A DNA stretch of 64,000 nucleotides from Schizochytrium sp. TIO01. Its lineage: Eukaryota > Sar > Bigyra > Thraustochytrida > Thraustochytriidae. The stretch covers positions 1,158,859 through 1,222,858 of the forward strand of contig SMSO01000006.1 in the NCBI GenBank assembly GCA_004764695.1, written 5' to 3'. Positions 31,323-39,936 of the stretch are shown piece by piece. A model generated the notes under the pieces. That model saw only the letters and a list, made by a program, of their open reading frames with translations, was not told the origin of the DNA and did not search any database. Each line of letters opens with the position of its first letter. Within the stretch, counting starts at the first letter, position 1. Position numbers and translations under genes: made by a program.

Positions 31323-32777
31323 TTAATATGGGCTTGGGTTATTGTACGAATACTGCGTTGAGTGAGGCTGCTGCGGTTGCTGTGGCTGTTGGTATTGCTG
31401 CGAGTACGACGGATGTTGTACGCCCGGGGGTCCCTGCGCATACGTGGCCGAATAAGGCGCAGACGGCGCTGTACCATATGAAGAAGCAGCGCTACTACTG
31501 CCATGCACTGAAGTGGGGCTTGTGGAATACTGCTGGGCAGGAGAATTGTACATGTGTCCCGAACTTTGGCTAGCAGGAGCCGTGTAACTACTTGCCAGGT
31601 GTGACGAAGGGTATTGAGAGTAAGTCTGCGACGGGGTGGAGGCAGGAAGAGGCATCGTAGAAGTGGTGCTACTGGTGTTGTACAAAGATGTAATTGACTG
31701 AGGGTCAAAAGGAGGTGTCGGGGATGAAGGAGGAGGAGTATAGGTACTTGAAGGAGCAGCATAGCTATCAAAAGGGTTAGATCCGTTCGAAGATGAGTAC
31801 AGGTTGTCATAGGAATGACTCGGGGCTGATGAAGCCATCATCGAAGGAGATGTAGCTGAAGGAGTAGAAGAAGTCAGGTGCATGGAGCCCATAGTCGACG
31901 AAAGGTAATTCACATCAGAGCCAGCACCGTATGAAGCAGAAGCCGAGGGAGCACTGTAGTGTGAGGGAGGTGCTTGCGGTGCAGGAGTGCTGTAGTAAGA
32001 GTCATTTCCAAGATTTGAGCGTGTTGACGCGCTTGCAGCCCAGTTGAACTCTCCATTTGTAGGTACTGTAGCAGTTAAGGTGTTTGCTGACGCGGTTGTC
32101 GCAATGGAAGGACTGAAAGAAGGCTGCGATGAGCTCGCAAATGGGTCTTCTCCACCCCAACCAGAATATGAAGCTGCCACAGGGGCCGCAGCCTGAGCAA
32201 TTGCCTTACCAGTAGGCGCACCTGACTTTTTGCGCTGAGCTTGGAAATCTTTCCACAAGGCCTCTTCGTCGCCTTCGTCATCATCATCACTTGAGTCTCC
32301 ACGAGCAGAGGGTGCGGTCTTATCAGGTTTGTTACCAACGAAATCGTTAAAGCTCATGCGTTTCACATCGCTCGTATCTGCTGCACGCTCAGCATCGCGT
32401 TTGCTCCTGCGCATTTCCTCAAGCTGCTCGAGATTGATGCGTTGAAGGCGATGGAAGGGCACACCATCTACATTAAGATCATAAATGTAGCCCTCGAAAT
32501 GATCACGGATAAAGACCTCCAGAAGCCGACCCCCTGCTCGAAATTGATGATTAAAGTCACCAGTGAACATTTTCTTCTTGTGCAGAACAAGCTGATTGTT
32601 CAACTTAATCTCACGCTTACCACGCACCAAAGAGTGCTTGAGTTCAACCTCATTGGTTTTTAGATCCGGAAGGCACGCAAATTTCCACGTCACTTTAACC
32701 TTGGACCCTTTGACACGCTTGCCAACGTACTCCTTCTCCACGTAAAAGCCAAAAACATCTCCTGACCCACGGCTCAT
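31323..32777 (-). CDS. FAIM-like N-terminal domain with long Ser/Pro/Gln/Tyr-rich tail
   Basis: 484 aa from ATG 32777. Residues ~25-112 form a beta-rich domain: VKVTWKFACLPDL, EVELKHSLVRGKREIKLN, then LLEVFIRDHFEGYIYDLNVD and GVPFHRL. The pattern W-F, V-L-x-H-S-x-x-S/R-GKR, D-x-x-V-DG-V-F resembles the Fas-apoptosis-inhibitory-molecule (FAIM1) beta domain, including its protist versions. This is family resemblance by eye. Residues ~113-190 are charged and helical (EEMRRSKRDAER, EGDEEALWKDFQAQ). The remaining ~290 residues are low-complexity Ser/Ala/Tyr/Pro/Gln, ending in Gln-Pro repeats; such tails are disordered and often aggregation- or condensate-prone. Function unknown. Confidence 0.65.
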   Translation of the reverse strand: MSRGSGDVFGFYVEKEYVGKRVKGSKVKVTWKFACLPDLKTNEVELKHSLVRGKREIKLNNQLVLHKKKMFTGDFNHQFRAGGRLLEVFIRDHFEGYIYDLNVDGVPFHRLQRINLEQLEEMRRSKRDAERAADTSDVKRMSFNDFVGNKPDKTAPSARGDSSDDDDEGDEEALWKDFQAQRKKSGAPTGKAIAQAAAPVAASYSGWGGEDPFASSSQPSFSPSIATTASANTLTATVPTNGEFNWAASASTRSNLGNDSYYSTPAPQAPPSHYSAPSASASYGAGSDVNYLSSTMGSMHLTSSTPSATSPSMMASSAPSHSYDNLYSSSNGSNPFDSYAAPSSTYTPPPSSPTPPFDPQSITSLYNTSSTTSTMPLPASTPSQTYSQYPSSHLASSYTAPASQSSGHMYNSPAQQYSTSPTSVHGSSSAASSYGTAPSAPYSATYAQGPPGVQHPSYSQQYQQPQQPQQPHSTQYSYNNPSPY

Positions 32778-33293
32778 GATGCCTTGAAGATTTGTCTACG
32801 CTAGCTACTAATGACAAAGATGTAGAGTTGTCGAAGATGCAGATATGCTCGAGGTCGCTGGCTAGCGACTTGGCTATCTACTTTTCTTCTTTGGATTAGC
32901 GCGCTCGCTTCTTCTCGTTTGCTAACCTGCTTCTTTTTTTTCTTTTTCTTTTTCTACCGATCTCCGCTGCCAGGCTGGTGCCTCGACGATATTCCTCGGT
33001 CTAGCAGGCCTCCTTCCGCAGAAGGTGATCTCCCGAGAGATGGAGTTTGTTCTGTGCTCGTCGATTGCGCGGCCTTTGGCTCCAGGCAGGCGCGGCGATG
33101 GACGATCCGAATTGAACGATCAGGCATTTGTAATCGTGCCTTTGTCTCCATCATCGTCATCCTTTAATCTTATTAGGAGCCTATGTTTTATTTCTATTTT
33201 GTAGTAATGTACAAACAACAAAGCGCTATTATTATAGCGGTACTTGTTCTCTTTTTCCTTTTCGTTTTCTTTCAAACTTAAAGATTATCGCTC
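32778..33293. other. intergenic, left flank of transposon
   Basis: Promoter side of the FAIM-like gene (T-rich tract near 32932-32957) followed by AT-rich sequence up to the transposon end. No gene. Confidence 0.5.
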
Positions 33294-33306
33294 ATATCCC
33301 TGGCTA
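33294..33306 (+). repeat. left terminal inverted repeat with flanking ATAT
   Basis: ATAT followed by CCCTGGCTA. Exact reverse complement of 37778-37790. The transposase stop lies about 450 bases inside this end. Confidence 0.8.
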
Positions 33307-33538
33307 AATTCAAAATGTCCCGAATTATGTCCGCAAAATATTTTTGACTAAAATCGCCAGAAAACCCTGTAAAGATCTAAAATCGTAAATTTGATTGTAT
33401 GATCATGTTGAAACAACTGTTTCCCTAAACTGAGCACGATTTCTTTGCAGAAGCAAGCGTATTGAGCTCACGCTACTCGTCCAAAAATTGGCTCACAACC
33501 TCGATAAAACGGCCTAATAGGGCAAATAGGCCTTTAGA

Positions 33539-33565
33539 TTTTCAGGACGTAATACGTCCTGAAAA
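33539..33565. repeat. left subterminal palindrome, 27 bp
   Basis: A perfect palindrome centred on A33552, with core CAGGACGTAATACGTCCTG and TTT/AAA arms. It shares the ACGTAATACGT centre with the right-end palindromes. Probable transposase-binding site, or an element regulating it. Confidence 0.7.
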
Positions 33566-33758
33566 ACTGAACTTTGCATTAGCGAAAACGTATAAGAGTT
33601 TGGGTATTTTGGTTAGTTTAATAGTTTAGTTAATATAAACAATAGTAGTTTATTTTTGCGTTGCTCAAGTCGGAGAAACATCTAAAGATGAAGATTTCGC
33701 GATAAATGAAGATTTTATATAAGCTAAATGTAATATTAATTTTTTGTGTGGATAATTT

Positions 33759-36700
33759 TTATGTATGGAAATGAGGAATCGTAATTTGCTCCTCGCTATG
33801 AAATTTGATATTGCAATGCTTACAAATGTAAGCATTGCAAGTTTGGCACCATCGAGTGGTCTTCCGTGGATTACGATATGGATGGTCTGGCGCCGATCCC
33901 CGTTCGCAATCAACACAACACATAATGCAGGCTCCCCTCTTCTTGAACTTGCCCACGCATTCATGCTGTCCAACTAAACGAGTTTGTAGAAGTTCTGGGA
34001 GTCGTGACTTACTGTATTGATACTGTTGCGGCGATTCTAGCGAGGCTGTAGAAGTAGGCGAAATGGTGTTATCAGTTGCTCTCCAGCAGAATTCTATGTC
34101 AGACATGGAACAAGTATTGTCAAATGGGTAAAGGGATTCCATTGAGACAACCCTAATTTCTTCTGCGAGACTACTTAGATAGCCTCTATAGCAGCACAGA
34201 TTTTTGCGTAGCATTGACCATTCCGTAATTGTTTTACACTTCGATGTGAGGTTCCGATGCTCCATTGAGAGGAGCTGATACGCTCGAAACGAGTTGTATA
34301 AAATATAGTCAATGAATGTTAAACAAACCAAAGCATTAGGAGTCAGCTTTGAAGTACGAATGCTCGCTCCATTGATAGTTTTTCTAGTGATATCAACTCC
34401 GCCCATCATCTTATTCCAGACACTAACAGTCAAAGGCAGTAGGCGTTTGCAAGGCGGTGGGGTTCCGTTGACCAGCACGTCGTCACTATGCCTCCGCCAA
34501 AGCTGCAAAGCGAGTTCGGCACTGTGTAAATCCACAGCATAACCCCAGTCTGGTGATTGGTCTGGTGCAAAACGAGGAAACCTACCAAGTTGATTGCCAT
34601 AAGCAAAGCCCATGTATTCATCACTCAACGCTTTGAAATACTCACGCCATGACTGGCGCTGGGCACATGAGACTTTGATTAGCACTCCTTGCATGATTTC
34701 CTCAGTTGTGGCATATATAAGGAGGGTGTAAGGGACATCTAAAGTAGCTGCATGATGGATACACTGAGTTCGAAACGACGGATTTGGGACTAACGACTCG
34801 AACTCACTTGTTCCACATTTGCATTCGTGCCACGCACTCTGACCAGCAACTCGAGACTTTAACTCATCTATAGTTTTGGCATTTGTACTTGTTTTGATTT
34901 CTAAGGCAAATACATCATCTATAACAAAATTGTTTCCTTCTAGCTCTGTATTCCTCAAAAGAACAGCTGCACCGTCGGGTGAGTCTGCTACAAATTGGAC
35001 TTCCCGATTAATAATCAGACCATATTTGCGTAGCTGGAGAATACAGAATTTATTGGAACTTGCTTTCTTAACCCATCTGGAAAGATCTTTCGCCACGTCT
35101 GCCTCATTTTCAATCCCCAAAGCCAGTGGGTTTTTATGATTCGAAAACCCATTTTGAATAGGCTTCATAAACCAACTTGGTGTGATTGTTCTAAGAAATG
35201 ATTTCTGGCGTTCCTCGAAAGTGCATGTATGGTTATCATCAATCGTTTCAGAATTGTGCAAGGGAAAGCTGTCCCCAATGTCACTACTGTCACTCATTTC
35301 CAGCAGGTCTTGAGTAGTGGACTCCTGAGATGCATGCTGAGGGTGTATGTCTTCCTGTAAGGAAGATAGTTCTCCGTTTGAGACCGTTTCATGATCTATA
35401 GTTCTTGATAGGATGTCTACGATCCGCTTGGCTAGTTCGATCTTTTTGCCATCAGTCTTTGCACCTACATCCAAAGAAAGTAACTTTTGGATAAGCTCAT
35501 TTTTGTTCATACGTTGCATCCAGTATGTATATTCAAGAATAAGACCCTCCCCTTGACGCTTCCTTTTATATTGCTTCTGAGCTCCTTCAGATGAATAAGA
35601 AGAACGCTTATTAGGACGGGGGAATAATGAGATAATTCGTTGCGGGTCAAGACAAGCGAACGATTTCACATCGTGGTGTAAGGCCATAAGCTCATCCGAA
35701 TGAACGAATGGAGCATTTTTAAAGTTGATACAGGTAAAAGCACCGGTGCTTGTAATTCTAAATTGCCGAGCCATAAACCAGTCAGGTGTTCTTTGGGAAA
35801 TTGTCATTGAGAAGATATTGGCGTTCACAAGGTTAATTTTATGATTAGCTTGTGCCTTCATCTTATATGTACTCATGTCACACGGCTCTATCTCAATCTC
35901 AGCATGTGGAACGCGCTTTACACCACCTGGTGAGTTCCAATCTACTCCAGCAGGAAGTACTTCGTAACTCCAAACTTGGTCAGCCAAACAACGGTCGTTC
36001 GTGATGAGTTGTGCAACTCTATGCTTTCCCGCACCGTGACGCATCATCATCGCAGCAACAAAATCGCCATTCTGGTATCTTTGAGCGGTGTAGGTGCTTC
36101 GACGGCCATTCCTGTTAATGATAGTTTGACTTCCCCTCACAGGCGTAGCAGGAACTGGTCCTTCAACATCTATAAACGGGAATGACGAGGTCTTGCGACA
36201 AGTTCCAAGAAATTTGACTCCCTTTGACTGAAGAATTTGAGTTATGTTTGTTGCACGATCCATATCCTGAGGTTTCGATAATGCCAGATAACCACGATCA
36301 ATGAATACACGAAGCTCTGAAGACACAGACGCATCAGGGCTTTCTCCTGACTCCCCCTCATTCAGAAAATCTATTGCCTTGCTTACAATTTTATGAACAG
36401 GTGAGTGGGAAGTCTCTAACCGTGGTACTAGGAGCAGACCTGTACCCACAGAGCACACAAGATGTATCACGGGTTTCTGTTTTTTTGTTTTCGTTGGAAT
36501 GGTACGAATTCCAAAATTCTCCCACTGAGGAGAACCATAGGGAAGCTTGTCGTCATCAAGATCGATCCAAGTGGTTTTAGGGACAAAGAACATCTTCACC
36601 CAATGGCGCTGAGCAGCACCTCCCATTTCATGGATGATCGGACTTGAGGAGCATACTCTAGCCTCGCGTGACCCTTTTGTTGCCCGATTGGACTTGTCCA

Positions 36701-37274
36701 GGCTCATTGCCTTTCGAACTTTTGAATAGGATACCGTATGGGCTAGATTCCAATGACCTGGTGGGTCCTCAAGACACTCCGAGAACGACTTTCCTGCAAC
36801 TCGCAGAGAAATTTCAACGAGAAGGTAGGCACGGAAATCTTGATCCGTGATAGAAAATGGCGGAGATGCGTTTGAGCTAAGACTATTCAACCATTCCTTA
36901 ACTGCAATCACCCAGCCTGGCGGCAAACAAATCTTGAAACTATCAAGCCTGGTAAATTTGTAGTTATTGTCAACACGAAGAACCTTTCGAATCCTTTTAG
37001 TAATCTCCGAACTTTCTTGTTGAACCTTGGGGAGCATTAATTCGCTTGAGCAATTGTACTTGAGTTGGACTGCGTTCATGCCAAGTTGAGACCCAGATAG
37101 GTTGCTGTGGTACTTTGCGCCTTCAGTGGAGTAAGATTGAAAGGTCCAGTTTTCATGGCCAGGAGTACTTGCCGATGAACACTCATAGAGATCGTTCTCG
37201 TCTTCATCAGAAGAAGACTCATCAGAGGAAATGTAGATTGAGTCCTTGTCATTCTCGACGTCATCTAGAGACAT
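33759..37274 (-). CDS. piggyBac-like transposase with inserted SAP and YqaJ-type nuclease domains, 1171 aa
   Basis: One frame from ATG 37274. Residues ~210-380 are the first part of a DDE_Tnp_1_7 core: DLDDDKLPYGS (first Asp ~238-242), HLVCSVGTGLLL, and VFIDRGYLALS (second Asp326). The third catalytic Asp961 is in VWNKMMGGVDITRK, the piggyBac N-K-x-MGGVD signature. Between them lie QRTPDWFMARQFRITST (494-510, YqaJ entry motif), a SAP-like helix pair NKNELIQKLLSLDVGAKTDG to RIVDIL (591-621), and the PD-(D/E)XK site DSPDG (764-768) with ALEIKTS (790-796). The C-terminus has a Cys/His domain (CIMCCVDC, CQTCNAYICKHC, FH; 1116-1159), as in piggyBac transposases. It should cut and paste the element; the nuclease role is unknown. 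All expected catalytic acids are present, so it could be active. Confidence 0.88.
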   Translation of the reverse strand: MSLDDVENDKDSIYISSDESSSDEDENDLYECSSASTPGHENWTFQSYSTEGAKYHSNLSGSQLGMNAVQLKYNCSSELMLPKVQQESSEITKRIRKVLRVDNNYKFTRLDSFKICLPPGWVIAVKEWLNSLSSNASPPFSITDQDFRAYLLVEISLRVAGKSFSECLEDPPGHWNLAHTVSYSKVRKAMSLDKSNRATKGSREARVCSSSPIIHEMGGAAQRHWVKMFFVPKTTWIDLDDDKLPYGSPQWENFGIRTIPTKTKKQKPVIHLVCSVGTGLLLVPRLETSHSPVHKIVSKAIDFLNEGESGESPDASVSSELRVFIDRGYLALSKPQDMDRATNITQILQSKGVKFLGTCRKTSSFPFIDVEGPVPATPVRGSQTIINRNGRRSTYTAQRYQNGDFVAAMMMRHGAGKHRVAQLITNDRCLADQVWSYEVLPAGVDWNSPGGVKRVPHAEIEIEPCDMSTYKMKAQANHKINLVNANIFSMTISQRTPDWFMARQFRITSTGAFTCINFKNAPFVHSDELMALHHDVKSFACLDPQRIISLFPRPNKRSSYSSEGAQKQYKRKRQGEGLILEYTYWMQRMNKNELIQKLLSLDVGAKTDGKKIELAKRIVDILSRTIDHETVSNGELSSLQEDIHPQHASQESTTQDLLEMSDSSDIGDSFPLHNSETIDDNHTCTFEERQKSFLRTITPSWFMKPIQNGFSNHKNPLALGIENEADVAKDLSRWVKKASSNKFCILQLRKYGLIINREVQFVADSPDGAAVLLRNTELEGNNFVIDDVFALEIKTSTNAKTIDELKSRVAGQSAWHECKCGTSEFESLVPNPSFRTQCIHHAATLDVPYTLLIYATTEEIMQGVLIKVSCAQRQSWREYFKALSDEYMGFAYGNQLGRFPRFAPDQSPDWGYAVDLHSAELALQLWRRHSDDVLVNGTPPPCKRLLPLTVSVWNKMMGGVDITRKTINGASIRTSKLTPNALVCLTFIDYILYNSFRAYQLLSMEHRNLTSKCKTITEWSMLRKNLCCYRGYLSSLAEEIRVVSMESLYPFDNTCSMSDIEFCWRATDNTISPTSTASLESPQQYQYSKSRLPELLQTRLVGQHECVGKFKKRGACIMCCVDCERGSAPDHPYRNPRKTTRWCQTCNAYICKHCNIKFHSEEQITIPHFHT

Positions 37275-37690
37275 GACACACAGCTGACGTTAAACTCAAG
37301 CGCCAATGGACCTCTTCGCTGAGGGAAGTGCTGATAGATCCCAAGTAGACTAGCAAGTGGACGATGAAGTAAGGTATGATGTACTTTTGTTGGTACTGCT
37401 GGCACTACATGCTGGCGCAAGATATTATTGATGTTTATCAGTATTAATTGTCTGGTAGAACAGGTACCGTGGGAGAACCTAACGACCATGTGTCAAATAC
37501 CTGTTAACCTAACCACCACCTAACCGCCACTGAGAATGTCATTGTTTGGTCCTAAACTCAACTATCAATCGGAGAATCATGAGAACATGATAACATATGG
37601 ACAGGTGAGGTCGGGGAGGGTAAACTAAACGAGTTTCATCCCGAACAGAGCTAGACTGTTGAATTGATCAATGACTCAAGTAGGTACATA

Positions 37691-37717
37691 TTTTTCGGGA
37701 CGTAATAAGTCCTTAAA
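37691..37717. repeat. degenerate copy of the right palindrome
   Basis: TTTTTCGGGACGTAATAAGT followed by CCTTAAA, an imperfect version of the 31-base palindrome that lies about 30 bases to its right. Confidence 0.6.
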
Positions 37718-37747
37718 TACTCTACCGGGAAAATTAAAGTTTATCCG

Positions 37748-37778
37748 ATTTTTCGGGACGTAATACGTCCCGAAAAAT
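37748..37778. repeat. right subterminal palindrome, 31 bp
   Basis: A perfect palindrome centred on A37763, with core CGGGACGTAATACGTCCCG and T-rich/A-rich arms. It abuts the right terminal inverted repeat. Same centre as the left palindrome. Confidence 0.75.
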
Positions 37779-37790
37779 AGCCAGGGATAT
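37778..37790 (-). repeat. right terminal inverted repeat with flanking ATAT
   Basis: TAGCCAGGG followed by ATAT, the exact inverse of the left end. Confidence 0.8.
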
Positions 37791-39936
37791 TGCTACTGCT
37801 ATCTTCTCAGAACTTGAAGTTCATTTTAAAAGAAAAAAAGAAAAAAGATATCGCTCGATTCGTACTAGTATGATAGAACTATTCGAATTGCTACGGTCAA
37901 AGAGAGATCAGAACGGAAAGAAAAGAAAAGGAAAGGAACGCGAAAAGCAAAGAGTGAAGAAAACAAAACAAAAAGGAACTAGACACTGGACTCTCTTTGT
38001 CCTCCATGCCCATTCCTTTTCATACAAGTTACAGGAAAGCAACTTCAACTCTTTTTATCAATTGCTAATTGTGATAGGCTTGTGAAACTTGTATTAACCC
38101 AAAGTGGTCATCTAACATTTAAGGAGGGCTCTCACCAATAAGGTATATTATAGACCTTTTTAATGATGAACAAGCGCGACTGAAAAGGCCTATTTGCCCG
38201 GTCGGCTCTACGTAAATTGAAAAGGAAGAAAAGCATTGATAAAGAAAACTAAAGAGATAAAAGGCTTTTTTAATTAAGTTAATTAATTCATGAAACATTC
38301 ACAAGAGGCGATAGTGCATCCAATTTGATCTCCGGGTCGATTTGATTTCTGGTGGAGTTGATTTGCATTTTTGGACATGCCTGAATTCATCATGGATCAC
38401 GTAATAACTGGGAAGAATCTATTATTGCTTTATTCGCCATGGCAAAGCTACGCTAACCTTTGCTGAGAGCAAAAGCCTAAGTTCATCAGCGATTGAAATT
38501 AATTCAACCCAGGCTGAGGGAGGAGGCATTGCAATCATGAATTGAAGATTGGTGCAGGAACCTGATTGCACAGACAATTGTTGCGGTATATCTGATGAAA
38601 TGGGAGCACTTCGAAAGCTCGCATGTGATCGAATGAGCGTCTTCACGCATGCACGGATGAAAGGAAATGAGCCATTTGAGGTTGAAACTGAAACCGTAGG
38701 ATCCTACGATCTAGCAGGTGATGAATGAGTAAATGAAAGACTCTACATGGACAAATATTTATCTCCCCAATCGTATTTATTCACTCAGATAGAGACCGCA
38801 TCAGTCTCTAAGTTTCAATTCTTCGGGTTGTTTCTACGGCCACAAACTAGTAAAGCATGATCGACCTTGAGTGGTGAAGCAATTTACTTATTCTAATGAT
38901 TGCTGTCGAGTCTTTCACGTGCCCTCCTGATCACATCTGTCGTGAGCTGCGCATGGATGTTGATTAGATTTGCGGAAGGCCATCGATGGATGAGTAGGGA
39001 ACTGAGCTGTCACTATTGCGCGTATAAATGCATGAAGAGATGGTGTACGAAGGAATGGAGTCAAGCTACGTCAAGAGGTCTCAGCTTTGTTTGAGGATGT
39101 CTTCCAATTGACTACTACTTTCTCTTTCTTTTTCGTGTTGACTCGCGCCGATGTTAACTTTTAACATTTCTGCAGGTACTAGTACGAGTAGGTAGTCATT
39201 AGGTAAAACTACAGAAGAAAAAACAACACTTATGAGAGAAAAACCAATTAAAAGAAGAGCACAGTCAAATCGCTCACATTCAATCCATCTGTGCGAGCAA
39301 GCCAACTTCGGCTGCGCTGCTGCGTGTGGCGACCTTCAGGTACGTTCGAAGCTTAGCCAAGCATGATTGAGAGAAGTCTGGAGACCCTTGTAGCTAGTCT
39401 CGCTGAACCTCGGGCGTCTGCAACACGATGTTGATGTTGCATCCAAGGATGTAGGCATGGACTGTGAGTCCAGCTGCATAGAAACCCTCAGAGCACATCG
39501 ACACTGAGCTTGCAATGATGCAAAAATTCATAGGATGTGAATGTCATGATGACTAACAGCATGCTTCTGACCAACGTCTGGACTACGAAAATATATTAAT
39601 TTTCACAGGAGTTCTGATCCGGGTGACCAACGTGTAATACAGCCAGACAGCAAAGGAGCTGGACAAAACCTGGCATTATCAGGATAGAATAGCACAGTGT
39701 ATTCAGATTTCGATATCGTCTAGAGCATAAGCATACTATCTTCATCCGTGCGTGAAATCCTTCGCACCAAGAAGTAAAGAAGATCATACTTACTTCACAT
39801 TACTCTGGGGAGCCGTTCTCAAAGCCTTTGCACATGTGCTTGCGAGCAGGCTGACCCGTGCGACGATAACGCAGCTGGACCTTGACGTGTTGCCTTCTGG
39901 AGATAATCTTGGAACTCACTCAAGGAGTGTGATATT
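37791..39936. other. 2.1 kb intergenic region, right flank of transposon
   Basis: AT-rich. A 15-base word at 38185-38199 (AAGGCCTATTTGCCC) is the exact reverse complement of 33520-33534 inside the transposon. The last ~150 bases before 39937 are the transporter's 5' flank. No gene recognised. Confidence 0.45.

Larger units (their letters stand above)
33294..37790 (-). mobile_element. piggyBac-like DNA transposon, complete, with ATAT target duplication
   Basis: The sequence ATATCCCTGGCTA at 33294-33306 is repeated as the exact reverse complement TAGCCAGGGATAT at 37778-37790. Because ATAT is its own complement, the simplest reading is a 4-base target-site duplication ATAT around a 4489-base element (33298-37786) with 9-base inverted repeats CCCTGGCTA. 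CCC/CCY ends and a 4-base palindromic target fit the piggyBac superfamily, whose usual target is TTAA; ATAT would be a variant. The element holds one transposase gene on the minus strand and subterminal palindromes with the core GACGTAATACGTC. Intact frame and perfect termini suggest recent insertion. Confidence 0.8.

Noticed and set aside
33759-37274. Reading the transposase as two fused host genes (nuclease plus PGBD-derived protein)
   Set aside because: The nuclease lies between catalytic aspartates of one transposase core, the frame is uninterrupted, and terminal repeats with a target duplication enclose it. An element-encoded single protein is simpler.
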